A stretch of DNA of 64,000 nt. It comes from Mycolicibacterium sarraceniae. GTDB lineage: Bacteria; Actinomycetota; Actinomycetes; Mycobacteriales; Mycobacteriaceae. The translations under genes were made by a program, and so were the position numbers. The stretch spans positions 124,001 to 188,000 of the forward strand of contig NZ_AP022595.1 in the NCBI RefSeq assembly GCF_010731875.1, given 5' to 3'. Positions 17,356-26,831 of this stretch are shown here, piece after piece; position 1 is the stretch's first letter; the number at the start of each line of letters is the position of its first letter. The notes beneath the pieces are model-generated. The model saw only the letters and a program-made list of their open reading frames with translations. It was not told the origin of the DNA and ran no database searches.

Positions 17356-17799
17356 ATGGTGGTGGATCTCACCGTCAAGCCGGGAGCACCGATCGCCATG
17401 GGTTTTTTCAAGGACGCCGACGAACTCGACAAGTACATCGGCGGGGTGTTTCGCGAAGCGGGTGACCACCCGGAATCCGGTCCAAAACTCAAAGCAGCCA
17501 ACATCGTCCTGCGGGTCATCTACACCGATCCCGACTTCGAGATGACGATGTGCTTTCACGATGACTACCAAGTCATCACCGGCCCCAACCACACCAAGCC
17601 CGACATCACGCTGTTGATGCGCGGCGATACCGCAGACCAATTCTGGCGCGGTGAGTACAACCTCGCCGTCGGCTTGGCTAAGGGACAGGTGAAGGCCAAG
17701 GGTCCGGTCAACAAGATCCTCAAGCTGGTGCCCCTGGCGAAACCGTTGTTTCCGATGTATCGCGAGAAGATCGCCACGAAGGACGACGCGAGTGCCTGA
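17356..17799 (+). CDS. SCP2 sterol-binding domain protein (147 aa)
   Basis: MVVDLTVKPGAPIAMGFF opens an SCP-2-like lipid-binding domain. The later LLMRGDTADQFWRGEYNLAVGLAKGQVKAKGP and KILKLVPLAKPLFPMYRE match the typical C-terminal half. Such proteins bind acyl-CoA or sterols in the cytosol and accompany lipid-degradation genes; here an AtuA/acyl-CoA dehydrogenase cluster follows on the same strand. The stop overlaps the next ORF start by 8 bp, indicating an operon. Intact. Confidence 0.75.
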   Translation: MVVDLTVKPGAPIAMGFFKDADELDKYIGGVFREAGDHPESGPKLKAANIVLRVIYTDPDFEMTMCFHDDYQVITGPNHTKPDITLLMRGDTADQFWRGEYNLAVGLAKGQVKAKGPVNKILKLVPLAKPLFPMYREKIATKDDASA

Positions 17800-18196
17800 G
17801 ACCATGCGGGCCGCCGTTCTGCGCGCGCCGCGTCACGTCGAGGTCGTGGAGATCCCGAAACCGGTGATGTCCAACCCGACCGACATTCTGGTCCGGGTCG
17901 AGCTGACCGCGCCCAGCGATCCGACGCCGAGCTGGACGGTGTTTCCCGACCCGTCAACGGTGGCCGAGGCCGGCTCACTGGTGGCGCCGATGCCGGGCGC
18001 GGTAGTGCGCATCGAAGTCATCCAGGGCAGCCGTGTGCAAGCGGGCACACCGGTGGTCGTGCTCGAGGCGATGAAGATGGAGCACACCGTGCGCGCCCCG
18101 GCCGACGGGGTAATCGCCGCCATCTCGGTGGCCGCCGGAGATCAGGTGGAATCTGGTCAGGTACTTGCCGTGGTCAGCGCAGACGAGACGGTATGA
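17792..18196 (+). pseudogene. In-frame chimera: zinc alcohol dehydrogenase N-terminus joined to a biotin carboxyl carrier C-terminus (134 aa)
   Basis: Residues 1-38 (MRAAVLRAPRHVEVVEIPKP, PTDILVRVELT) are the start of a medium-chain zinc dehydrogenase. Residues from about 42 onwards are the last ~90 residues of an acyl-CoA carboxylase alpha subunit, ending in the biotinyl domain with VLEAMKMEHTVRAP (biotin-accepting Lys) and AAGDQVESGQVLAVV. The join at about 17910 is in frame. It is explained by deletion of everything between an adh gene and a carboxylase gene of an atu-type operon. The carrier domain could still fold and be biotinylated, so this is a pseudogene by origin but possibly expressed. 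Confidence 0.8.
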
Positions 18197-18978
18197 GCCT
18201 CGACTATCCGGGCCTGCTGGACGACTTGCACCAGGAATCTCAGGACCTCATCGCGTGCCTGCGAGAACTGGCAGCCGACCAGTGGGCCGACGCCACACCG
18301 GCACCGGGGTGGACCATCCACGATCAGGTCTCGCATCTGGCCTTCTTCGACCAGACCACCCTGCTTGCCTTGACCGATCCCGAGAAATTTCGGACTCAAG
18401 CCGAGCGCCTCATGGCCGACGGGATGGACTTGCCTGACCGCATCGCCGCCGAATACCGCAACATGCCCCCCGCGGAGCTGTTGCGGTGGTTCGTCGATGA
18501 ACGGTTCACTCTGATAACCACACTCACCGCAGATGACCCTCGACGCCGGACACCCTGGTTCGGCCCCGACATGAGCGTCGCGTCGTCGGCGACGGCCCGC
18601 CTGATGGAGACGTGGGCGCACGGCCACCACATCTACGACGCCGTCAGTGTCGCGCATCCGCCCAGTCCCGGCTTGCGCAGTATCGCGCACTTGGGTGTGG
18701 CGACGTTCGGGTTCGCGCATGCCCTGAACGGGTTGCCCGTGCCCGACGAGCCGGTCCACGTCGCCCTTCACTCGCCGCAGGGCGACACCTGGACGTGGGG
18801 ACCGACCGGCACCGCCAATCACATCACTGGCGCGGCTGAGGATTTCGTCCTGACCGTCACCCAGCGACGGCACTGGACCGAGACCGCGCTGGTCGTTGAA
18901 GGTCAGGTAGCACGCGACTGGCTCGACATCGCCCAGGCATTCGCGGGAGCGCCGAGCCGGCGCGGGATATCCCGATGA
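18193..18978 (+). CDS. TIGR03084-family metal-binding protein, DinB/mycothiol-isomerase-like (261 aa)
   Basis: The N-terminal four-helix DinB-like bundle has PAPGWTIHDQVSHLAFFDQ and the later METWAHGHHIYDAV, giving the conserved His residues of the metal site. A C-terminal beta domain follows (VHVALHSPQGDTWTWGPT, TGAAEDFVLTVTQRRHW). Full length for the family. Start overlaps the preceding stop by 4 bp and its stop overlaps the AtuA ATG, so it is operonic. These genes are usually found beside acyclic-terpene/acyl-CoA carboxylase clusters; the reaction is not established. Confidence 0.82.
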   Translation: MSLDYPGLLDDLHQESQDLIACLRELAADQWADATPAPGWTIHDQVSHLAFFDQTTLLALTDPEKFRTQAERLMADGMDLPDRIAAEYRNMPPAELLRWFVDERFTLITTLTADDPRRRTPWFGPDMSVASSATARLMETWAHGHHIYDAVSVAHPPSPGLRSIAHLGVATFGFAHALNGLPVPDEPVHVALHSPQGDTWTWGPTGTANHITGAAEDFVLTVTQRRHWTETALVVEGQVARDWLDIAQAFAGAPSRRGISR

Positions 18979-20514
18979 GCAGACCCGTCCGCATCGGGAA
19001 CGCCTCGGCGTCCTCCGGTGACCGGCTATGCACGAACCTTTCTGACGCAGTTCGAACAGGTCGCCGTGGCATGCGCTGAGCGTGGCATCAAGATCGTGGT
19101 CAATGCCCGCGGACTCATGCCTCAGTTGGCAGAGCTGCGCCGGGCGGGCGTGCCATTCGCGCATCTCGATACCGGACGAAGTCTCCAAGACGCTGATGTG
19201 CAGCCGGTTTCGGCGAATGCGTATCTGGGTGGTTGGGGCATCGCTGCGGCCTTGTCGTCCGGTGCCGACATCGTGGTCACTGGCCGAGTGACCGACGCCG
19301 CCCTGGTTGTCTGTGTCGGATCCTGTTGGCACGGCTGGGCTCGCAGGGACCACGACGCGTTGGCCGGCGCTGTGGCTGCCGGTCACATCATCGAGTGCGG
19401 CCCGCAGGCCACCGGCGGGAATTACGCACAGCTGCATGAGATCCGCGATCGACGCTACCCAGGCTCACCCATCGCCGAACTGGCCTGCGACGGCAGCTTC
19501 GTCATCACCAAGCCCGCCAACACGGGAGGACTGGTCTCGTCCGGCACTGTCATCGCGCAGCTCCTCTACGAGGTCGGCTCCCCGCGCTACCTAAACCCGG
19601 ATGTGGTGGCGCACTTCGACACCCTGGCAGTCACCCAGGAGGGCCCAGACCGCGTCCGGATCAGCGGAACCAAGGGGTCACCGCCGCCGTCGACCCTCAA
19701 GGCGGCCATGAGTTATGTCGGCGGCTATCGCATGCTGACAGGACTGGACATCGAAGAGAAAGCCGCTTGGGCGGTCGATGGGCTCTTCGCACTGCTCGGT
19801 GGGCGCGATCAGAACGGCGAGGTGGACGTCCATCTCCTCCGCTACGACACGCCCGATCCGACATCGATGCCGGAGGCGACTGCGCACCTGACAGTCACGG
19901 TCGAGGACCGCGATAGAGCCGCAGTCGATCGCGGGTTCTTCAACGCGGTTGTCGAACTCGATGTGGCCGGATATCCGGGATTCCACAGCACGACGCCTCC
20001 GTCCTCGGCGAATGAGTCCGGCGTCTACTGGCCAACGCTGGTGCCGAGCCATTTCGTTGAGCATGTTGTCGTTCACGCCGACGGGTCGCGGGAAGCCAAC
20101 CCGCACAGCACGTCCGCCACCGAACCGACGGCAGCGATCCCGCAGCCGACTTACGCCGATCCGGTCATCGACGCGGGACCCACAACCCGGCGGCCGCTGG
20201 GAACCGTCGTGGCCGCCCGGTCCGGTGACAAGGGGGGCAATGCCAAGCTCGGGGTATGGACTGACACCGATGAACGCTGGGTGTGGCTGCGGAATCACCC
20301 GACAGCTGACCGATTCCGCGAACTCGTCGGCGATGGCGGCGATCTGCCGATCCAGCGCTACGAATTCGGCAACCTGAAGGCACTCAACTTCGTCGTCACC
20401 GGGTTCCTCGGTGATGGCGTGGCGTCGTGTACGCGGCCCGATCCGCAAGCCAAGGCGCTCGGAGAATACCTGCGTTCCATGCACACCGATATCCCTGACA
20501 GGTTGCTGGGTTGA
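18975..20514 (+). pseudogene. AtuA family (acyclic terpene utilisation) protein with N-terminal deletion/frameshift
   Basis: The ATG at 18975 gives MSRPVRIGNASASSGDRL, the expected AtuA start, and then loses frame. From 19018 a second frame continues VTGYARTFLTQFEQV to the end (498 codons) with HIIECGPQATGGNY, ANTGGLVSSGTVIAQLLYEV and ARSGDKGGNAKLGV. About 40 residues normally between GDRL and YARTFLTQ are missing. The rest is well preserved, including the C-terminal AtuA domain, so the deletion is probably recent. A shortened product from an internal start cannot be excluded. Confidence 0.75.
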
Positions 20515-21103
20515 TGGATTTCACCGAGCCGGAAGAACATCAGGACCTCCGCGTGGCGGTCGCCGCGGTCACCCAACGTTACGGCTCCGCCTATTTCGCC
20601 GAGCGGGCCGCCACCGGAGAGCCGACCACCGAGTTGTGGCAGGAGCTGGGCGCGCACGGATTCATCGGCATCAACTTCCCCGAGCAATACGGGGCGGCGG
20701 AGCGGGGATGGCAGAGCTTACGATCGTGTGCGAGGAGACGGCCGCTCACGGTTGTCCACTACTGCTGTTGCTGGTCTCCAGCGCGATCTCGGGCGAGCTG
20801 TTGAGCCGTTATGGAAGCGAGCAACAACGTCGAGAATGGTTGCCGCGGATGGCATCCGGCGAGACCAAAGTCGTCTTCGCGATCACCGAGCCGAACGCAG
20901 GATCCAATACCCGCCAGATCAGCATCACTGCGGTACGCGACGGTGAAGACTACCTGCTGAACGGCACCAAGTACTACATCTCCGGTGTCGACGAGGCCCG
21001 CGCGTTGATCGTGGTCACCCGGTCGGCACCCGAGCAGCTGTCGCTGTTCCTGGTACCCACCGACGCGCCGGGATTGGTCAGTATCGCGTTCGGGTTTCTA
21101 TAA
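20514..21103 (+). pseudogene. Acyl-CoA dehydrogenase, frameshifted and 3'-truncated
   Basis: MDFTEPEEHQDLRVAVAAVT to GFIGINFPEQYG is a normal N-terminus. The G-run at 20691-20694 needs one more G to continue as GGGGAGMAELTIVCEE; the shifted frame then reads VFAITEPNAGSNTRQI and YYISGVDEARALIVVT, up to VPTDAPGLV. After that the C-terminal half with the catalytic base is absent and other sequence follows. The FAD/acyl-CoA enzyme cannot be made. It is the last recognisable gene of the atu-like operon; its start overlaps the AtuA stop (TGATG). Confidence 0.8.
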
Positions 21104-21261
21104 GTGGCGCGCCGCCGAGGATGCCGGCCCACACCGACCCAGCAGCGTCGTGACGCGATCGACGCCAAGGTCAAGGCGTTGGGCTACTGCGACGTCGTCA
21201 CCATGATGGTCATCGGTGCCCGCACCCCCGAACAAATACTGCAAGCCGCAGACCTGATCTA
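21104..21261 (+). other. Unidentified coding-like fragment
   Basis: A frame ending at 21261 reads RRDAIDAKVKALGYCDVV and GARTPEQILQAADLI*, which looks like a genuine protein C-terminus. It has no start and follows directly after the truncated acyl-CoA dehydrogenase. I cannot name it. Confidence 0.3.
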
Positions 21262-21263
21262 GT

Positions 21264-22121
21264 TCAGCGCCCGTGGGCGGCGAAGAACTGCGCGCTGGCC
21301 TGCGAGGCATCGAAACCAGCCGCGGGCCCAGTCGGCCAGGTGTGGCCCCACCCGTCGATGGTGACAAAGGCGACCTCGGTGCCGTCTGCGCACCCTGCGG
21401 TAGACAGACGTTCGCCGCCGGCGACCGGTGCCAGCACCGCGGGCGGGCAGCGGTCGAAGGCAAGCCACCGATCCGCCATCGTCTGCGCCGCCACCACAGT
21501 GCTTGCTCCGCCGCGACCGACCATCCGGCCGCCGGTGTAGGGCACGACACGATCGGCGGTGCCGTGAATCGCAAGCACCGAAACGGGTTTCGACGGATTG
21601 CAGTGCACGTCGACACCCAGCGTGCTCGCCACCGGAACGATCGCGGCGACGAGGTCCGGCCGAGCGCAGGCCAGCCGGGTCGCCATGAATCCGCCCGCCG
21701 ACATGCCCGTGACGAAGACCCGGCCAGGTGGGATGCCAAATTGCCGGGTGAGCCGACCGATCAGCGTCGAGAGGAAGCCGACATCGTCTACGCCCCGCTG
21801 GTCGGGGGTCGACGCACCACGCCCATCGGCCCAGCTGAGGTCGATGCCATCGGGATACGCGACGACCCAGCCGTATTGGTCAGCGACGGCGTCGTAGTTG
21901 GTTTCCGCGGCTTGTTTGCGCCCGGTCTGGCTCCCGCCATGCAGGTTCAGCACGAGCGCGTTCGGATGCTCCAGCCCCGCAGGGACATGCAGCAGGTACG
22001 TGCGGTGTAACCCACCGAACATCAACGCCTCGGGCGGATCAGGGCTGGCGGGTGCCTGCGCGGCAGGAAAGGTGAACAAGAGCAGGAGAGCAGCGACAAG
22101 CGGGATCACACGGCGCATCAC
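21264..22121 (-). CDS. Secreted PHB-depolymerase/feruloyl-esterase-family hydrolase (285 aa)
   Basis: Signal peptide MMRRVIPLVAALLLLFTF...AQA. Then NALVLNLHGGSQTG (oxyanion region), the nucleophile elbow GMSAGG, AIHGTADRVVPY with the catalytic Asp, and DGWGHTWP with the His, as in esterase PHB depolymerases and the LpqC/LpqP group. There is no lipobox cysteine, so the product is probably released or exported rather than lipid-anchored. Acts on ester substrates outside the membrane; the specific substrate is unknown. Intact. Confidence 0.85.
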   Translation of the reverse strand: MMRRVIPLVAALLLLFTFPAAQAPASPDPPEALMFGGLHRTYLLHVPAGLEHPNALVLNLHGGSQTGRKQAAETNYDAVADQYGWVVAYPDGIDLSWADGRGASTPDQRGVDDVGFLSTLIGRLTRQFGIPPGRVFVTGMSAGGFMATRLACARPDLVAAIVPVASTLGVDVHCNPSKPVSVLAIHGTADRVVPYTGGRMVGRGGASTVVAAQTMADRWLAFDRCPPAVLAPVAGGERLSTAGCADGTEVAFVTIDGWGHTWPTGPAAGFDASQASAQFFAAHGR

Positions 22122-22156
22122 AAATCCTTATTGCGGCAACGAGGCGATTGGCCCGC

Positions 22157-22627
22157 TTAACTACGCGTGCAGTTGGGGTCCGCGGGCTTGGTCGGCCACA
22201 CACAGACGTTGATGAAAGTCGTGGTGTTGAAGCCGCCGCCGTCGAACACGCCGTAGGCCGCGCCATTGGTTCCGGTGTAGGTGGCACCGCCACCCCCGGG
22301 GCCACCCGAGGTGACGATGGTGGTCATTGCCCAGCCCATATCCGTCAGCGCCGCCTTGAAGCCGGCCATCGCGTCGGTGGGCGCCGTGCCGACCTCGAAG
22401 TGCAGGTGAATTCCGTTGTCGGCGATGCTATCCGGACCTTTGGTGTCCTTGGTGTTCGCTGGCGTCGGCACCAGGCCGGGGAGCTTGTCGGCCGCGACCG
22501 GGGCAGCGCTTGCCGACGTCGACGCCGAGCTCGCGGACGACTTGCCGGAGTCAGAACCACTACAGGCCGTGCCGGTCAGGCCGACTGCCATTGCCAGGGC
22601 CGCCGCCACACACAAACCACGCCTCAT
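22157..22627 (-). CDS. Small lipoprotein of unknown function (156 aa)
   Basis: The ATG at 22627 follows the [11 protein letters not shown] by 4 bp and starts MRRGLCVAAALAMAVGLTG with a lipobox-like TAC-S. After a Ser/Ala linker (GKSSASSASTSASAAP), the mature part reads LPGLVPTPANTKDTKGPD, a short globular domain with GWAMTTIVTSGGPGGGGATY and TFINVCVWPTKPADPNC. Two late cysteines could form a disulfide. I know this as a mycobacterial conserved lipoprotein type but not its role. The longer upstream frame to 22834 is not family-like. Confidence 0.7.
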   Translation of the reverse strand: MRRGLCVAAALAMAVGLTGTACSGSDSGKSSASSASTSASAAPVAADKLPGLVPTPANTKDTKGPDSIADNGIHLHFEVGTAPTDAMAGFKAALTDMGWAMTTIVTSGGPGGGGATYTGTNGAAYGVFDGGGFNTTTFINVCVWPTKPADPNCTRS

Positions 22628-22800
22628 CGTTCCCCCTCCGGTGTCATGGGCACAGTAGCCCAACTGGCCCCTCCCAGGTTGCGACACGATCACGGATACA
22701 TACCTATCGGGACCGGGCCGGTCACAACAAGCGCACAAATCCCTATCGTCACATTGGTTACTAGACGTCACAGCGACGTCCCACCTCCGAAAGGTGTGTC

Positions 22801-24189
22801 GTGCCGCCGCGCTCCCGCATTCCCTCGCTGTCACTGGCGTCGGCGCTTGTCGTGAGTATGTGCGCGGCCACCGGAGTCACCGCCCCGCCGGCCAACGCGG
22901 ATCCGTGCGAGGGTGCTTCTGCCGCAGCACAACCCGCCGCGAACCAGGCATTCCAGATTCCGAACCCGTCAGCGATCGCCCCCTTCGACCGTCCCATCGG
23001 GCACAAGCCCGTCGGCGCCAACGACGCAGCCCCGCTGCCGGCGCTCGGCAAGCTCCTGATCAACGCCTTGATACCCAACGCAGCCCAGGTGCAGAAACAG
23101 GCCGCCGTCGCGCCGGTGCCGAAACCCGCGCCCGCCCAGCCTTCCCCCGCCCCGGCCGCGGCTGCGCCGTCAACCACACCGCCGGGCACCTCGGTCGTCG
23201 GCTGGGTCACCGGACCGGACAGCCCCAACCAGACGATTCAGAAATTCGCCATCACCGGCACCGACCTCGGAATCATGTGGGACAACGGCGATCCCGGTCA
23301 CCGCCAGGTGCTCATGGCCTTCGGCGACACCAACGGCTTTTGCGGGATCCCCGGTAAGCAGTGGCGCTACAACACGCTGATGCGCAGCACCGACGGTTCG
23401 CTGGCGAACACCGTCGCGGTGCCCGACGGCGTCGTCGGCAACAAGTACTCCGGATCACCGGTGTGGCGGGCCGGCATCGCCAAGCAGGTCGTCAACAGCA
23501 TCAACGCCGCGCCGGAAGAGACGGGCATCATTCCGACCTCCGGCGTCGCGGTCGGGCCGAACCAGTTCATGAACTTCATGTCCATCAAGAGCTGGGACAA
23601 CTACGGCGCCTGGACCACGAACTATTCGGCGATCGCGACATCCACCGACAACGGCGAGACGTGGGGCGTCTACCCCGGCACCGTTCGCCAACCGGCCAAC
23701 GGCAACGAGAAATTCCAAATGGGTGCCTTCCTCAAGCCAGGGCCGGGAGATCCCTACATCTACTCCTTCGGCACCCCGAACGGGCGGGGCGGCTCGGCAT
23801 ATGTCGCGCGGGTGTCCCCCGGACTCATCCCGGATCTGACCAAGTACGAATACTGGAACGCCGATAGCAACTCCTGGGTGGCCGGCAGTCCGGCCGCCGC
23901 GACGCCGGTCATCCCGGGTCCAGTTGGCGAGATGTCGGCTCAGTTCAACAATTACCTCAAGCAGTACCTGGTGCTGTATTGCAACGGCAACAACGACGTG
24001 GTGATGCGGACAGCGCCGGCTCCGCAGGGTCCGTGGGGCCCCGAACAGATGCTGGTGTCCTCGACGCAGATCCCCGGCGGCATCTACGCGCCGTTCCTGC
24101 ATCCCTGGTCGACCGGCCGGGAGCTGTACTACAACCTCTCGCTATGGTCGGCCTACAACGTGATGCTCATGCACACTGTGCTGCCCTGA
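22801..24189 (+). CDS. Secreted DUF4185 protein (462 aa)
   Basis: GTG start at 22801, signal peptide ending near PPANADP, then a Pro/Ala-rich linker (residues ~95-135) and a DUF4185 beta-propeller-like domain with MWDNGDPGHRQVLMAFGDTN, SGSPVWRAGIAKQVVN and STDNGETWGVYPGT. Mycobacterial members are secreted and possibly act on surface glycans; some DUF4185-type proteins are arabinan-degrading or related, so a cell-wall sugar role is plausible but unproven here. Intact and of normal length. Confidence 0.8.
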   Translation: MPPRSRIPSLSLASALVVSMCAATGVTAPPANADPCEGASAAAQPAANQAFQIPNPSAIAPFDRPIGHKPVGANDAAPLPALGKLLINALIPNAAQVQKQAAVAPVPKPAPAQPSPAPAAAAPSTTPPGTSVVGWVTGPDSPNQTIQKFAITGTDLGIMWDNGDPGHRQVLMAFGDTNGFCGIPGKQWRYNTLMRSTDGSLANTVAVPDGVVGNKYSGSPVWRAGIAKQVVNSINAAPEETGIIPTSGVAVGPNQFMNFMSIKSWDNYGAWTTNYSAIATSTDNGETWGVYPGTVRQPANGNEKFQMGAFLKPGPGDPYIYSFGTPNGRGGSAYVARVSPGLIPDLTKYEYWNADSNSWVAGSPAAATPVIPGPVGEMSAQFNNYLKQYLVLYCNGNNDVVMRTAPAPQGPWGPEQMLVSSTQIPGGIYAPFLHPWSTGRELYYNLSLWSAYNVMLMHTVLP

Positions 24190-24236
24190 CGTCGCATGTA
24201 CCCCCCACACGGACTGGCAGTGGGACACTCAGGGGT

Positions 24237-25064
24237 ATGGACGACATCACCGACCCGCGCGTCGAAGACTCCATCCCGACCGACGTGCTGAACGGGGCCG
24301 AGACCGAACAGGCGGCCGAGATCGTCGTCGACGCCGCCATCCGCAAGACCCTCTCGCCCGCAGCGCTGGGCCGGATGCTGGTCGACGCCGGCCGCAGCAT
24401 CACCGACGAGAATGACCTACTGACCTTGTTGCAGCACGTCGCGGGCATCGCCCAGGAAGCCATCGACGGCGCCGACTGCACGGGAATCACGATCGACCTC
24501 GGCGGTCTGACCTATACCGCGGTGCACACCGACGAGCGCACCCTGCGCATCGACAGCGAGCAGTACCAGGCCGGGGACGGCCCGTGCCTGCATGCCGCCC
24601 GCACCCGCAGCATCGTGCTGCTGGACTCCGACGAGGCCGTGGCGCGCTGGCCGCTGTTCGCCGCCGGCGCTCGAACCGAGGGCATCGTCAGCTTCCTGGC
24701 CGCACCCCTGTTTACGGACGATCAAACGCTGGGGTCGTTCAATCTGTACGGACGGGAACAACACGCGTTCGACAGCATCGACGCCGAGATTCTCGATTTG
24801 CTGACCACCGCGGTGTCCCGGGCGATCAGTGACTTCGCCCGATTCAAGTCCGCGCAGGACACCGCGGAGTCGATCCAGCGGGTGCTGCAGACCCGGGCGC
24901 CGATCGAGCAGGCGAAGGGTGTGCTGATGGCCATGCGCGGCATCGACGCCGACGAGGCGTTCGATGTGCTCCGCGTGCAGAGCCAGGAGACCAACGTTCC
25001 GGTCCGGGTTCTCGCCGTCGACTTCCTGGACAAGGTGACCGACCACGCCAGCGAGCAGGACTAG
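24237..25064 (+). CDS. GAF-ANTAR transcription antitermination regulator (275 aa)
   Basis: ATG at 24237 (MDDITDPRVEDSIPTD). Residues ~70-200 are a GAF domain (DGPCLHAARTRSIVLLD, GIVSFLAAPLF). Residues ~215-275 are an ANTAR RNA-binding domain (IEQAKGVLMAMRGIDADEAF). Such proteins bind paired hexaloop hairpins in nascent RNA to prevent termination. No candidate double-hairpin target is evident nearby. Its stop overlaps the stop of the convergent radical SAM gene by 4 bp. Intact. Confidence 0.88.
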   Translation: MDDITDPRVEDSIPTDVLNGAETEQAAEIVVDAAIRKTLSPAALGRMLVDAGRSITDENDLLTLLQHVAGIAQEAIDGADCTGITIDLGGLTYTAVHTDERTLRIDSEQYQAGDGPCLHAARTRSIVLLDSDEAVARWPLFAAGARTEGIVSFLAAPLFTDDQTLGSFNLYGREQHAFDSIDAEILDLLTTAVSRAISDFARFKSAQDTAESIQRVLQTRAPIEQAKGVLMAMRGIDADEAFDVLRVQSQETNVPVRVLAVDFLDKVTDHASEQD

Positions 25065-26623
25065 AAGGTGTTCACCAGCGTTCGGCGCTCGGACATCTCC
25101 CGAGACATCGTGTAGTGGTGGTAGTGAGTCGCGCATTTGACCACCGAGACGAATAGGACGCCAGGGTCCGGTCGGCTGCGGAGAATCGTCATCATCCGGC
25201 GCCGATAAACCTTGCGCAGATGCGCGTCGGGAACGTTCTTCATCAACAGCAGGAACAGGCCCAGCGCCCGTCCGCCGTCGAGTAATTGCTGCTTTCGCCG
25301 TCGCCACGGATGGTCACGCAGATAAGCGTTGCGGGCCCGGCCGAAGTCGAATTTGCGTGTGAGATAGAGGCTTTCGAGCCGATCGAAGTAGGAATCGGGG
25401 TCGTACAGCTCGCGCATCAGGCCGATGTAGCCGTCGCGCAACTCCTCACGGCTCAGGTTGAGCGGAATCACGTTGGTGCCGAAGGTGTTTTCGTCGTCGT
25501 TGAGGTCGAGGCGGCCCTCGTTCTTCAACCGCGCATGCAACGGTGTCTTTGGGATGGCCGCGAGCATGCCAACCATGGCGTGCATAATGTCGGTCTGATT
25601 GATGAATTCAGCTTGTTCCTTGAAGATTCGCGCGTCGTCGTTGTCGAAACCGACGATCATGCCGCACCACACTTCCAGGCCCGAGTCTTGTACCTTGCGG
25701 ACGCGATCGACGATCGTGTTGCCTCTCTTCACGTTCTGGTACTTCTTGGCCTCTTTCAGCGAGTCTTCGTTCGGGCTTTCGATGCCGATGAAGACCACGG
25801 TGATGTTGGCCGCGACCATCAACTCCATCAGCTCGTCATCTTCGGCGAGGTTCAGCGAAGCCTCGGTGAAGAATTGCAAGGGATAACCCTCGCGCTCCTG
25901 CCAGGCGTGGACATCGGCCAGCAACACCTTCACGGCGGCTTTGTTTCCGATCAAGTTGTCATCGACGATGAAGCCGATTGACAGGCCCGCGTTGCGCATT
26001 GCCTCCAACTCGGCGATCACCTGTGCGCTCGTCTTGAGTCTGGGCTTGCGGCCGAACGTGACGATGATGTCGCAGAACTCGCACTGGAACGGGCAACCTC
26101 GGCTGAACTGGATGCTCCCGAAGACGTAGTTCTTGGTCTTGAGCAGGTCGTAGCGGGGTACCGGAACCGTCGTCATATCGGTGCGGTCAGCTTGCTCATA
26201 GCGGAACTGGTGCCGGCCGCGCGCCCAGTCGTCGAGGAACTGCGGCCAGGTGGTCTCGGCTTCACCGACGAAGATCGCATCGGCGAGGCCGTCGAAGTAG
26301 TCCTCCTGCACGCTGACCCACGGGCCGCCGACGACGACGAAGACGCCCCGGGCCTTGAGTTCGTTGAGGATCTCGCGCATGCGCTGCCGCTGAACGATCA
26401 TGCCGGTCAGCCCGACGATGTCGGCTCGGGCGACCTTCTCGAAGTCGATGTCTTCGACGTTCTCATCGACGAGCGTGACGTGATGCTCGGCCGGGGTCAG
26501 GGCGGCCAGCAGCGGAAGGCAGGCCGTCGGGACGTTGCACTTCTTGCCGAGCAACCGGAGTGCATGTTCCAGGCCCCAGTAGGACGCCTCGAACCGAGGA
26601 TTAATGATGACAATGTTTGCCAC
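25061..26623 (-). CDS. B12-binding-domain radical SAM protein (520 aa)
   Basis: Residues 1-140 form a cobalamin-binding Rossmann domain (VTLVDENVEDIDFEKV, VGLTGMIVQ, VFVVVGGPWVSV). The radical SAM CxxxCxxC is FSRGCPFQCEFCD with Cys177, 181 and 184. The C-terminal part (IPKTPLHARL... SREELRDGYIGLMRELYD) is DUF4070-like. The nearest known relatives act in lipid or hopanoid-type methylation and other hydrophobic-substrate chemistry; I cannot predict the substrate. It stands alone, with no obvious pathway partners. Intact and well conserved. Confidence 0.85.
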   Translation of the reverse strand: MANIVIINPRFEASYWGLEHALRLLGKKCNVPTACLPLLAALTPAEHHVTLVDENVEDIDFEKVARADIVGLTGMIVQRQRMREILNELKARGVFVVVGGPWVSVQEDYFDGLADAIFVGEAETTWPQFLDDWARGRHQFRYEQADRTDMTTVPVPRYDLLKTKNYVFGSIQFSRGCPFQCEFCDIIVTFGRKPRLKTSAQVIAELEAMRNAGLSIGFIVDDNLIGNKAAVKVLLADVHAWQEREGYPLQFFTEASLNLAEDDELMELMVAANITVVFIGIESPNEDSLKEAKKYQNVKRGNTIVDRVRKVQDSGLEVWCGMIVGFDNDDARIFKEQAEFINQTDIMHAMVGMLAAIPKTPLHARLKNEGRLDLNDDENTFGTNVIPLNLSREELRDGYIGLMRELYDPDSYFDRLESLYLTRKFDFGRARNAYLRDHPWRRRKQQLLDGGRALGLFLLLMKNVPDAHLRKVYRRRMMTILRSRPDPGVLFVSVVKCATHYHHYTMSREMSERRTLVNTF

Positions 26624-26831
26624 AGTCCTCTGCTCCGAACCGAACTCATAGACGTTCAGGCGGCGTTGCTTGCCAAGCGGAGCATAGCCAAAATGACCTG
26701 GCGGAACGAGTCATTCGCACATAGTCGTGACGAGGCTTCGGACCGAGTCTCTCTCGCGAAGACGGTAACGCTGCGTCCTCGGTTCGGTCACGACCGTCCG
26801 TCGAGCGGCCTGATTTGGTGCAAAGGGTGGT

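Noticed and set aside
23979..24236. Extended N-terminus of the GAF-ANTAR protein
   Set aside because: It lies within the DUF4185 gene in another frame; the ATG at 24237 is in the intergenic gap.
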